A stretch of DNA of 64,000 nt from Desulforapulum autotrophicum HRM2. GTDB taxonomy: Bacteria > Desulfobacterota > Desulfobacteria > Desulfobacterales > Desulfobacteraceae. Shown piece by piece: positions 35,017 to 42,980 of this stretch (position 1 is the first letter of the stretch; each line of letters opens with the position of its first letter). The stretch is from assembly GCF_000020365.1 (NCBI RefSeq), contig NC_012108.1:3782001-3846000 (forward strand), read 5' to 3'. The notes under the pieces were generated by a model. The model had not been told where the DNA came from. It did no database searches and worked only from the letters and a program-made list of their open reading frames with translations. A program made the translations under genes and the position numbers.

Positions 35017-36426
35017 TTAAGAAGATTTCTTTTTAAAAGTCAGAAAAGAGAAAAGAACCATGACCGTCAACCCAGCCATGAACACCAGGGGAAAACAGAC
35101 AAACACGTCCACGAATACCTGGTTTTCCATGGCAACAGAATCCACCACCCCCATGGAAACAGATTCAAGGGCCGCGCGATGGGTCTTTAGAACCAGGGCA
35201 TACGCCACCCCCAACACTCCGTAGGAAACATTGTAAATCAATCCCTTAAAACTCAGGACCGTGGCTCTGTTTTTTGAAGCGGTCTCCCGGTTCAGGTAGT
35301 AACTTATAAAAAATCCGTTAAAATACATGGCGCTGGATGTGATAAGGGCCGGGATGATGCCCAGGTAGGACCAGAAAAAATTCATGGTCCAGAGCCCCAC
35401 AAGGGCCAGAAAGGCCGTCAGGGCAAGGGCGTCCCTTGGCGGACGGGTTTCGGCTATCTTTAAGGCCAGCCGCGGGATAAAGATCCCGAGTATGGCAACG
35501 GTTGAACCGAGAATACCAAAGAGCGATTCAGGAATATTCACCAGGCGGTAATACTGGCTGGACAGGGTGGTGGTCATGCGGATCACACCGTCAAAGAGCA
35601 TGCCAAAGAGCATCACCCAGAGCACAAACCAGGTTCCAATGATCCATCTTCCCCCTTCCAGGGTAATCCTGAAGGCCTGCACCAGCGACTGGATACCCGT
35701 GGCAGAAACATCCTTGCTCCCCGGGTTATTATCCGGCGTTTCCCGGGTCTGGTCAGTAACAGAATCATTGGTCATGCCCAGGGTCACCCAAAGGCAACCC
35801 AGCGCCAGTACAAAGGTGAGATAAAGGGGAAACCGCATGGTGACGGACTGGGAGACGACCAGATCGAACCCCGCAAAATCACAGAGTCGTTGAACAAGGC
35901 GGGGGTCATAAACCGCGGCCCCCAGGGTCATGGCAACGATAAATCCCACGGCCTTGAACCGGGTCATGTAATCCAGGACCCTGCCCCACTCCTGGGGATT
36001 GCCCCGGGCCGTTAATGCATCATAGGCAAGGGCCTCATCGGCCCCGCTGGCTGCGGCCTCAGCAAACCCGCTCAGAATGCGGTTGACCAGGAAAACGATA
36101 AAGGTCACCCGGGGGGACAGGAGCGGGATAAAGCTGATGATACCCACCTCAACCACCATCACAGCCGAGGCAAATACCAGCAGGCGTTTTCGCCCGATCA
36201 CGTCGGCAAGGGCTCCGGATGGCACCTCCAGCAAAACAATGGTGGCAGCCCACACGGCATTTAGAATGGAAAACTGGGCCACGGTCAGCCCGAAATCAAG
36301 GAAAAGGATGGTAAACACGGGGTAGTAAAACCGTGAGTTGAACAGCACCCGGAAGGCAATAAAGCGCCGGACGTCTGGAATGGCAAAGGGAGATATATTT
36401 TTCTTCAACGGTTGGGGCGTCGTCAT
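35017..36426 (-). CDS. MFS transporter in transglutaminase/ABC operon
   Basis: A 469-residue major facilitator protein with ~12 helices and the MFS motif near residue 75 (LADVIGRKRLL). An extended hydrophilic stretch (~220-245; NDSVTDQTRETPDNN) separates the halves. The ATG at 36426 overlaps the permease stop as ATGA, so it is the last gene of a four-gene operon. Substrate unknown. Confidence 0.87.
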   Translation of the reverse strand: MTTPQPLKKNISPFAIPDVRRFIAFRVLFNSRFYYPVFTILFLDFGLTVAQFSILNAVWAATIVLLEVPSGALADVIGRKRLLVFASAVMVVEVGIISFIPLLSPRVTFIVFLVNRILSGFAEAAASGADEALAYDALTARGNPQEWGRVLDYMTRFKAVGFIVAMTLGAAVYDPRLVQRLCDFAGFDLVVSQSVTMRFPLYLTFVLALGCLWVTLGMTNDSVTDQTRETPDNNPGSKDVSATGIQSLVQAFRITLEGGRWIIGTWFVLWVMLFGMLFDGVIRMTTTLSSQYYRLVNIPESLFGILGSTVAILGIFIPRLALKIAETRPPRDALALTAFLALVGLWTMNFFWSYLGIIPALITSSAMYFNGFFISYYLNRETASKNRATVLSFKGLIYNVSYGVLGVAYALVLKTHRAALESVSMGVVDSVAMENQVFVDVFVCFPLVFMAGLTVMVLFSFLTFKKKSS

Positions 36427-38153
36427 GCGCAAAGCCTTTGTTCAAGATGTTTTTTACCAAGGCGCATGGGCAGCACCACGGCGGTTGCACACAGCCCCCC
36501 TGCCAGAACAAACGAAACAATACTCCAGACAATGGTGCCAGTGCCCAGGGGTCTTCCATGGAATCCAGCCTTGAAAATAGCGTACACAGGGCCTGCCTCG
36601 ATCATGATCACAGCCCCGATAAAAAGAACTGAAAACACCATGAACAAAAGCCCGCCCTGGCTGGAAAGGGTCTGGGCCGGGTTCTCCGATTTAAAATCGG
36701 CAAAGATCGCCCCGCAGCCCACGCCAAGGCTGACCACCCCCGGCACCATGAGGCAGACGTTGACAAGGGAGAGGACCATCATGAAAACGTCCACCCGGAG
36801 AAGAAGGTTGGTGGCAACAATGAGCACCAGGGTAAGCACAAAGAGCGGCACAAGGTAAATTACATGCTTGACCCACAAAAACTGCCCCAGGGTGACAGGG
36901 CTGGTTCGGATGATCCAGAACGCCTCCCCCTCCATGCTCACACAGGGAAAGACAAACCGGCCTGCAATGGCCGTCAGGACAAACAGGGCAAGCCCCATGT
37001 TTAAGAAGGCAAGCGCATTGCCCAGAAACACGGTCCCCATGGGTGACCGTTCAAGGGGCAGCACCTTGAAGTTGTACACGTAGATCCCGATCAGGGCAAA
37101 GATCAGAAAAAGCTGGGACCACTGGGTCTGATCCCGGAAAAAACTCTTAATCTCCTTAAACACAAGGGCAGCAACGGGCAGGGAAAGAAACCCCAGCCCG
37201 AAAAATTTGAGCCGCCGTTGTCGAAACAACCGGGCAGGTGCGCTCTGGGCCCGGGACACCCCCTTAAAATAGATAAGATCCGCAACAAGGAGCATGACAA
37301 CGCCCATGACTGCAGAAAAACTTGCCAAAAGCCCCAGGTGGAATAAAGCTGCAAGACGCTGGCCTGTCAGGGCCGCCACCAGGGCATCATAGGCCCAGGT
37401 GCTTGGCAGAAACGGCAGCGGAGCGGTCTGCATGGCCTGGAGATAAACAAGGGTGGAGGTAAACACTTCGGGATCCACCAGCCGTTCTGGCCGAATCACC
37501 CTCACCCCCACGTAGAGCCCGATAAAGAGCGCAAGCCCCACAAACACAAAAATCGTCCGGATCCTGTTTGCCGGAAGCACCACAACAGCCGCCATCATGG
37601 CAATGGCACTGATGGTGCACGCCCCTGTGGACAACAGAACAAGCACCATTCCAAGGGTCAGATAATAGAACCATAAACCGTCAAAGATCATGCCATAGGC
37701 GGCAAACAGGGGAACGGCAAAGACGATCACCATCCAGGAGCTGTCCACCAGGCACTCAAGCCACCTTGCCGCAAAGATCTTGTACCCGGGAACCGGCATG
37801 GCAAGCACAAGGAGCAGGTCCTTTGACAGATAGAGTTTTGACAGGACCACAAGGATACCTGAAAAAATCAACAAGGAAAAAAAGGTGACAAAGACAAGAG
37901 CCATGAGTTTAAAGGCAAGTATCCTGCCAAGCTCTTCAATGCTGGAAAAATAGACCAGGACCCGGTGGGAGACCCAGAAGATGGCGAGCCAGAATATGAT
38001 CCCCATGGACCAGAGAAAAAGCCGACTCAACCGGTTTTTAAGTCCCCGGCCCTGGCGCATGCTGTTTTTAAACGATAAAATCCGTGGCCGCATCAGGGTC
38101 AATATCGCATTTTCGGGTGACCTGCCACCGGGTACAAGATCAGATGTTTCCAT
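36423..38153 (-). CDS. ABC-2 type exporter permease (large)
   Basis: A 576-residue membrane protein with about 12-14 helices, matching the large putative ABC exporter permeases (ABC-2 type) rather than the usual 6-helix ones. ATG at 38153 has GGGGA nine bases upstream and overlaps the ATPase by 14 bases; an earlier ATG at 38195 lacks this. Partner of the ATPase next to it. Confidence 0.83.
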   Translation of the reverse strand: METSDLVPGGRSPENAILTLMRPRILSFKNSMRQGRGLKNRLSRLFLWSMGIIFWLAIFWVSHRVLVYFSSIEELGRILAFKLMALVFVTFFSLLIFSGILVVLSKLYLSKDLLLVLAMPVPGYKIFAARWLECLVDSSWMVIVFAVPLFAAYGMIFDGLWFYYLTLGMVLVLLSTGACTISAIAMMAAVVVLPANRIRTIFVFVGLALFIGLYVGVRVIRPERLVDPEVFTSTLVYLQAMQTAPLPFLPSTWAYDALVAALTGQRLAALFHLGLLASFSAVMGVVMLLVADLIYFKGVSRAQSAPARLFRQRRLKFFGLGFLSLPVAALVFKEIKSFFRDQTQWSQLFLIFALIGIYVYNFKVLPLERSPMGTVFLGNALAFLNMGLALFVLTAIAGRFVFPCVSMEGEAFWIIRTSPVTLGQFLWVKHVIYLVPLFVLTLVLIVATNLLLRVDVFMMVLSLVNVCLMVPGVVSLGVGCGAIFADFKSENPAQTLSSQGGLLFMVFSVLFIGAVIMIEAGPVYAIFKAGFHGRPLGTGTIVWSIVSFVLAGGLCATAVVLPMRLGKKHLEQRLCA

Positions 38154-38913
38154 GATTTTTTTCCCCGGAAGGGTTTGCTTCCCTGCCCCCTCCATTTTCC
38201 GTCAGGATCATGAACAGCTCCTCCAGATCGGCATGGTCGGATTGGGTCAGGGTCTTTAATTCCTCCACCGTTCCAAGGGCCAAAAGCCGTCCCTTGTTGA
38301 TAACGCCCACCCTGTCGCAGAGTTCGCCTGCAATGGACAGGGTGTGGGTGGACATGAAAACGGTTTTATTGTCGGCGGCAAATTGTCGTAAAAGCCCCTT
38401 GACCAGGTTGATGGCCAAGGGATCAAGGCCCACCATGGGTTCATCCACCACAAGGAGTTCAGGGTCATGGATCAGGGCCGCCGCCATGATCAGCCGCTGC
38501 TTCATGCCGTGGGAAAAGGCTTCAATCATCTCGTCTGCCCAGCGCCCAAGGGAAAACATCTCCAAAAGGGCCAGTGCCTTTTTTTCAAACCCCACGGGGT
38601 CCATGGCAAACAGATCAGCCGTGAATTTCAGGAACTCCATGGCCGTGAGCCTCTCGTAGAGATAGGGCCTGTCAGGGATGAATCCAATCTTCTGTTTTGC
38701 AAGCTGGGGATGTTTTTTCATGTCAATGCCGCACACCGTAACATTCCCAGAGGTTGGTTCCGTCAATCCGGCAATCATCTGGATGGTGGTGGTCTTGCCG
38801 GCACCGTTGGGTCCGATAAAACCGAAGATTTCTCCCGGGTAAAGGGAAAGACTCAATTGATCCACGGCAACAAGTCTGTTGTATTTTTTGGTCACCCGGT
38901 CCAGTTCGATCAT
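38140..38913 (-). CDS. ABC-2 type exporter ATPase
   Basis: A 257-residue ATPase with Walker A GPNGAGKTTT, an ABC signature region FSHGMKQRL (S-H-G-M instead of S-G-G-Q), Walker B LLVVDEPMVGLDP and switch His (MSTHTL). The family exports lipids, polysaccharides or peptides. It overlaps the transglutaminase stop by four bases (ATGA) and the permease start by 14. Confidence 0.92.
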   Translation of the reverse strand: MIELDRVTKKYNRLVAVDQLSLSLYPGEIFGFIGPNGAGKTTTIQMIAGLTEPTSGNVTVCGIDMKKHPQLAKQKIGFIPDRPYLYERLTAMEFLKFTADLFAMDPVGFEKKALALLEMFSLGRWADEMIEAFSHGMKQRLIMAAALIHDPELLVVDEPMVGLDPLAINLVKGLLRQFAADNKTVFMSTHTLSIAGELCDRVGVINKGRLLALGTVEELKTLTQSDHADLEELFMILTENGGGREANPSGEKNHGNI

Positions 38914-40634
38914 GGTTTGGCCCCCACAATTTCAATTTTAATCCTGCCGATAACGCCCATGAGGTCAAACCCTTCCCCACCCTTGCCCATGCTCAGTCTG
39001 ATATGGGTGGCATCGGCGGGGAACTGGTTAAAAAGAGCATCAACGCTTGTCCAATTGTCCAGGAACACGCCATTCCAGGCATGGTAGTAGAACCTGTTGT
39101 TCAAAAAAACCAGGCCCGCCTCGATGCGTGTTGGAATGCCAAGACTGCGGCAGAGGGCGGCAAACAAAACCGCATGCTCGTTGCAGTCGCCCATGCGGGC
39201 ATTCAGGGTTGAAAGGGCGTTGGGCAGTGACACCACCGGCCGCTTTTCAATATGTTTGCCCATCCAGGTTAAAACGGCACGGATTTTTCCAATGGAATCG
39301 TCCTGGTTGCCGGCAATCTGGCGGGCAAGGGTGACAATATCAGGATGATCCGATTGAATCAAGGGGTCAGCAGCAAGAAAGGGTTCAGGATTAAAGGGTT
39401 CAGGATCGACAATCAAGGCAGACACTTCCCCTGATTTTCCGGGTTCAGGCCGCTCCCGTGTGATGGTGAGCCGGTTGTTGTCCAGGGACTGGCGCCCCCC
39501 GTCAAGATCAAAGGCCTGAAGATCAATACCGGAAATTACAACAGTCAGTCTTGAAAGGGTTTTCAGGCGGTCGTTCCGGGATGGGACACGCTTATCATTA
39601 ACCGGAACATCCCCCTGATTTTCAATGTTCCAGACAGGTTTAACCGAAGCAACAAGGGTGAGGTCATCGCCTGGAACAACCCCTTCAATGGCCTCAGCCC
39701 GTGTGGCGGCAACAAGGGTGATGCCAAGAAGCCCCTCTTCTTTTACCACTCGGCCCGTGGCATCTACAAAGGCGTACTGGGTCATGCCCTTGGCCTGGAT
39801 GGCAAGCTTTCTGACAGCCGTTTCCCGACCCATCACCGTCATTGTCTCTTCTCCCACCACCCTGACCTCTACCGCCATTTCGCCCATGGTAACCGGGTCG
39901 AACACGGAAAAGACCCTGGCCGTTGAAACATCAATTTTATCGGAACTATCAATCTTGTCGGAACCGTCGATCCCATCTAAACGGCCAATCCCTGCCATGG
40001 CAGGGGCAATGAGAGCGCTGAGGTAGGGTTTTCGGGTCAGCCGTATCTCAACCCGGGGAGAAGGGGGCTGGGTACCGACCATGGTCGTCACCCCAAGGAC
40101 CAGGTCGTCCACGGTTCCTGTCACCTTGAATTGAAACCTGCCGGACATGACTTCAAAGTCAAAAGATCGAAGGGACAAATCAGACGCTGCCTCACCGTCC
40201 ATGCGAAGGTCAACATCCTGGACCATGCCCATGGTGTTGACCTTCATGGCGGTCTGTTCATGGATTCGGTATCCATTGTCCGTCTCATCCAGGATTCGGT
40301 GGGAAAAGCCGATGTGCCGCCCATTCTGAAAAATGGCCATATAGGTTTCCCCGGCAACGATTGCCGGCACACCACCACCCAGACCAGCCTCCCCAGTGGC
40401 TCCGCCCTGGAACAGGCCCAGACGCACCATGAAAAGAGTGGCAAAAACGGCCAGGGATAAAGCCCCCCACACTATGAAATGCCTGTTTTTAAAAAGGGCG
40501 GAGCTCAATCCCGAGCCCTTGGAGAGGTGGCTCAAGGGAGTTCGTTTTCGGCCAGTTAGCGTATTAGATTTTTCAACACGTTTCTGACAGGCTGGTTTCT
40601 GTTGATTTTCTATATATTGTTTGGCATCCTTCAT
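38910..40634 (-). CDS. Membrane-anchored transglutaminase-like protein
   Basis: A 574-residue protein with a single N-terminal helix (~50-72), a long extracytoplasmic beta-rich region (~85-400), and a C-terminal transglutaminase/protease-like domain with the Cys in MGDCNEHA, His in YYHAWNG and Asp in WTSVDALF. Such domains cleave or cross-link peptides. The ATG at 40634 is preceded by GAGGGG; the GTG six bases earlier is less likely. The operon (transglutaminase, ATPase, permease, MFS) suggests a role in envelope modification or export, but nothing more precise can be claimed. Confidence 0.82.
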   Translation of the reverse strand: MKDAKQYIENQQKPACQKRVEKSNTLTGRKRTPLSHLSKGSGLSSALFKNRHFIVWGALSLAVFATLFMVRLGLFQGGATGEAGLGGGVPAIVAGETYMAIFQNGRHIGFSHRILDETDNGYRIHEQTAMKVNTMGMVQDVDLRMDGEAASDLSLRSFDFEVMSGRFQFKVTGTVDDLVLGVTTMVGTQPPSPRVEIRLTRKPYLSALIAPAMAGIGRLDGIDGSDKIDSSDKIDVSTARVFSVFDPVTMGEMAVEVRVVGEETMTVMGRETAVRKLAIQAKGMTQYAFVDATGRVVKEEGLLGITLVAATRAEAIEGVVPGDDLTLVASVKPVWNIENQGDVPVNDKRVPSRNDRLKTLSRLTVVISGIDLQAFDLDGGRQSLDNNRLTITRERPEPGKSGEVSALIVDPEPFNPEPFLAADPLIQSDHPDIVTLARQIAGNQDDSIGKIRAVLTWMGKHIEKRPVVSLPNALSTLNARMGDCNEHAVLFAALCRSLGIPTRIEAGLVFLNNRFYYHAWNGVFLDNWTSVDALFNQFPADATHIRLSMGKGGEGFDLMGVIGRIKIEIVGAKP

Positions 40635-40657
40635 ATGCACCCCTCTAAAAAACTACT

Positions 40658-41037
40658 TTACAGATCTAAACCTTCAAGGGGGCTTGTGATGCGGGGGATG
40701 TCTTCGTCCATCACATGGATGTATTGCGCCGTGGTTTTGACGTCCGCATGCCCCATGAGTTCCTGGAGCCTTCTGATATTGATGGCATTCATTGCCTGGC
40801 TCTGGATGGATGCAGACGCTTCACATCTAACCACCAAATCTGACAAAAAGCGCTCCACACGGTGGGCCTTGAGATCGCGTGGATGGGTGTTACCACGAAA
40901 AATCGGATATACCACAATATCCATTGACAATAGGTCTGTTCAGTCCGATATGCGTAGTGATGGTATCGCAAAAACTCACGAACCTGAGCGATTAATTTTA
41001 ATTTTGGATTGGGATGAAATTTCAATTGACTTTCCAT
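40658..41037 (-). pseudogene. Decayed integron-type tyrosine recombinase (intI-like)
   Basis: The start (MESQLKFHPNPKLKLIAQVR, then YRTEQTYCQWILWYIRFF) and the core-binding region (GNTHPRDLKAHRVERFLSDL) are in different frames near 40920. From NAI the sequence jumps to the C-terminal active-site region NIRRLQELMGHADVKTTAQYIHVM and ends SPLEGLDL, so about 200 central residues, including the catalytic Arg box, are missing. The pattern is that of integron integrases. It is transcribed away from the attI-like segment at 41.2 kb, which is the normal integron layout. Confidence 0.8.
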
Positions 41038-41179
41038 ATTTAAGTTGATTCTATCGCAATCAAGGAGAAAAATAAAACTTAAAATACCATAAGTGGAATA
41101 ATTTTATTTGTTTATTGTTTTAATAACCGGATCTGTAGAAAATCACGTTATCTATATAATCGATAGCATGGAAAGAAAT

Positions 41180-41233
41180 GATGTGTTTTCAATCGACTTT
41201 TTTGGAAACCCTTGCTGCCCGTTACCCAAACGT
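41180..41233. repeat. 54-bp repeat, attI-like (copy 1)
   Basis: GATGTG...CCCAAACGT at 41180-41233 is about 90% identical to 55419-55472. Both copies diverge right after ACGT, as expected if a cassette joins at G/TT. Copy 1 lies about 140-200 bp upstream of the intI-like start and just before the DUF488 gene, where attI should be. Assignment as attI is inference. Confidence 0.5.
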
Positions 41234-41245
41234 TACGGCTGATCA

Positions 41246-41611
41246 ATGAACAGTAAGCAAACCACAATCCGTATTAAGCGCGTGTACGAAAAACCAGATG
41301 AGGCGGACGGACGCCGAATTCTGGTTGACCGATTGTGGGCGCGTGGGCTTTCGAAGGAGAAAGCGAAGGTAGACGTCTGGGTAAAGGAGATCGCTCCTTC
41401 CACAGAGTTGCGGCGCTGGTATGGACATGATCCGAACAAGTGGACCGAATTTAAAAGCCGCTATGCTGAAGAATTACGAGCTAAACACAGCCAAGTTAGG
41501 GATGTTTTGGAGGAGGTTCGTGTGGGCATCGTGACGTTTCTTTATAGTTCGAAAGAAGAGAAACTGAACAACGCGGTGGCTCTGAAGGAATATATAGAGT
41601 CAATAATTTAG
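41246..41611 (+). CDS. DUF488-family protein
   Basis: A 121-residue protein with the DUF488 signature (RIKRVYEKP, RILVDRLWARGLSKEKA, WYGHDPNKW, FLYSSKEEKLNNA). No proven biochemical function. It starts 13 bases after the attI-like repeat and so looks like a first cassette. Its 3' 76 bases and the following 230 bases are repeated at 56.5 kb. Confidence 0.88.
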   Translation: MNSKQTTIRIKRVYEKPDEADGRRILVDRLWARGLSKEKAKVDVWVKEIAPSTELRRWYGHDPNKWTEFKSRYAEELRAKHSQVRDVLEEVRVGIVTFLYSSKEEKLNNAVALKEYIESII

Positions 41612-41841
41612 AATAAAGGCGTATAACCCTCGGTTAGACGGCCTCCCTCCGTCATCCGCAACTCAAGGGCGACGGTATACGGCCACACCACCAAGATACT
41701 AACATTTTACTTAAGAACGGTTAGCGATCATGTTAAGAAGAGGAACCAATACATTATGGAACGATGGGAGGGGGTTTGAATTTATTACACCCAATGCTGG
41801 TGGCAAGCAACTTTTTTTTCATATTAAATCCTGCAGCCCCC
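41536..41841. repeat. Direct repeat, left copy (about 305 bp)
   Basis: From GTTTCTTTATAG inside DUF488 to CTGCAGCCCC in the cold-shock gene, this segment matches 56528-56832 in the same orientation with roughly 92% identity and a few short gaps. It contains the end of DUF488, a 118-bp spacer and the first ~37 codons of the CspA-like gene. The intervening 14.7 kb is described under findings. Confidence 0.88.
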
Positions 41842-41885
41842 CTGCTCTGCACCCTGCCCAATTTTTCATCCCAATCTGTAAATGA
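41730..41885 (+). pseudogene. Truncated CspA-DUF1294 gene (left copy)
   Basis: ATG at 41730 opens MLRRGTNTLWNDGRGFEFIT, matching the intact gene at 56.7 kb for about 37 codons, then runs into unrelated sequence and stops after 51 codons. Changes such as G-to-E in the RNP motif area (GFEFIT for GFGFIT) suggest decay. Confidence 0.8.
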
Positions 41886-41903
41886 TACAGTGCTGCCCCG
41901 GGT

Positions 41904-41984
41904 ATGGGACTCAGAAATAAATAATTCCTCCGTCTTGCTTATATTTTAACTCGTTTACTGCGTTGCATCACAGCGCACATATTT
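41904..41984. repeat. Half copy of the 165-bp palindromic repeat
   Basis: GGGACTCAGAAATAAATAAT through TGCGTTGCATCA to CACATATTT matches the right arm (reverse complement) of the complete element at 51361-51527. The second arm is missing, so the element is truncated exactly at its centre. Confidence 0.7.
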
Positions 41985-42251
41985 AGAAAAGATTTTTCTT
42001 ACTTTCCCATTGTCCCTTGAACCGCCGCAACCACATATTCCAGGCCGGGCTTAAAGATTTCCCCATGATGGGTGCTGCGGGCCCCCTCTTCCCAAGGGTT
42101 TTTTCAAGACAAAAGGAAATACAGACAATCGTGTATTCCACTTTAGCAATGTTATGTTTAATCGGCAAGAATTCAAAATCATGGGATCCATCCCAGCAGC
42201 ACCCCGGCAATAAAACCCACCGGAAAGGCGTCCCTATGGGGGATAGTCCCT
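41985..42251. other. Non-coding gap left of the AOR cluster
   Basis: No supported gene. A 75-codon open frame on the minus strand (41983-42210) has no recognisable domain or ribosome site. No strong terminator for the AOR operon was found here. Confidence 0.4.
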
Positions 42252-42980
42252 TTATCTTATGAATCGGGAGTGAAATTTCCGGACGCCAAAACCGGAAACA
42301 AATGTTTCAATTAATGTCACAAGGTCGAAAACCGGTATCCTCAATGCCTGCTGGATATCGGCCCGGAACGAGATGAGGTTGGTGCATTCCAGGACAATGG
42401 CCCCTATATTATTGCCGGACAAACCCAAGGCGGCATCCACAACACCTTGACGCATCTTTTCGATATTCAGGGATGGCGTTTTTTCAATCACCACTCGATT
42501 GAACTCTGAACTGTTTTCCATCCCGGCCAGGCAGACCGAAGCGGGATCAATGCCAGCGGCTGTAAGGTGCCCAGGTTTTAACATTCCCGTATGGCCGGTA
42601 ATGACTCCCACCCGCTGGTTTGCCGGTAGAAACCGCTGCAGCAGGGGTACCAGATCAAGGGCAGATCCGACAAATGAAACCTTCAGGTGCTTTTTTAAAT
42701 CGGCATGAAACGGGCCAAAAAGCCCGCAGTCTGTAGCAATGAGGCTGACACCCTTTGCTTCAAGTTTCCTTGCCTTATCGATCAGGATATCCATGTGATC
42801 TTTTTTGCAGGAGATAAGATCTTCAAAGGGAAATCCCTTGAGCACTTCATAGATGACAGGAAAGGCAAAGGTTTCGGCATGGCCTGGATCACCAGGGATT
42901 CTCGGAATGGTTGAATCGTTCATTAAAATTCCGACCACATGGCCATAGGTATTATGTCCCCCTGGGACGGTGTCCATCAT
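42252..42980 (-). CDS. Asp/Glu/hydantoin racemase-family protein
   Basis: A 242-residue protein with the two-cysteine pattern of the family: ATDCGLFG (~85) and LECTNLIS (~200). Relatives include aspartate and glutamate racemases, hydantoin racemase, arylmalonate decarboxylase and maleate isomerase. ATG at 42980 overlaps the AOR stop (ATGA). Last gene of the operon, it may racemise or isomerise the imported substrate or the acid formed by AOR; the specific reaction cannot be told. Confidence 0.82.
   Translation of the reverse strand: MMDTVPGGHNTYGHVVGILMNDSTIPRIPGDPGHAETFAFPVIYEVLKGFPFEDLISCKKDHMDILIDKARKLEAKGVSLIATDCGLFGPFHADLKKHLKVSFVGSALDLVPLLQRFLPANQRVGVITGHTGMLKPGHLTAAGIDPASVCLAGMENSSEFNRVVIEKTPSLNIEKMRQGVVDAALGLSGNNIGAIVLECTNLISFRADIQQALRIPVFDLVTLIETFVSGFGVRKFHSRFIR

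Noticed and set aside
41612-41729. Spacer after DUF488 as a classical attC
   Set aside because: TATAACCC and GGTTAGCG ends are attC-like, but the arms do not pair well; kept only as part of the direct repeat.
41983-42210. 75-codon open frame on the minus strand
   Set aside because: No ribosome site, no recognisable domain, and it overlaps a truncated palindromic repeat.
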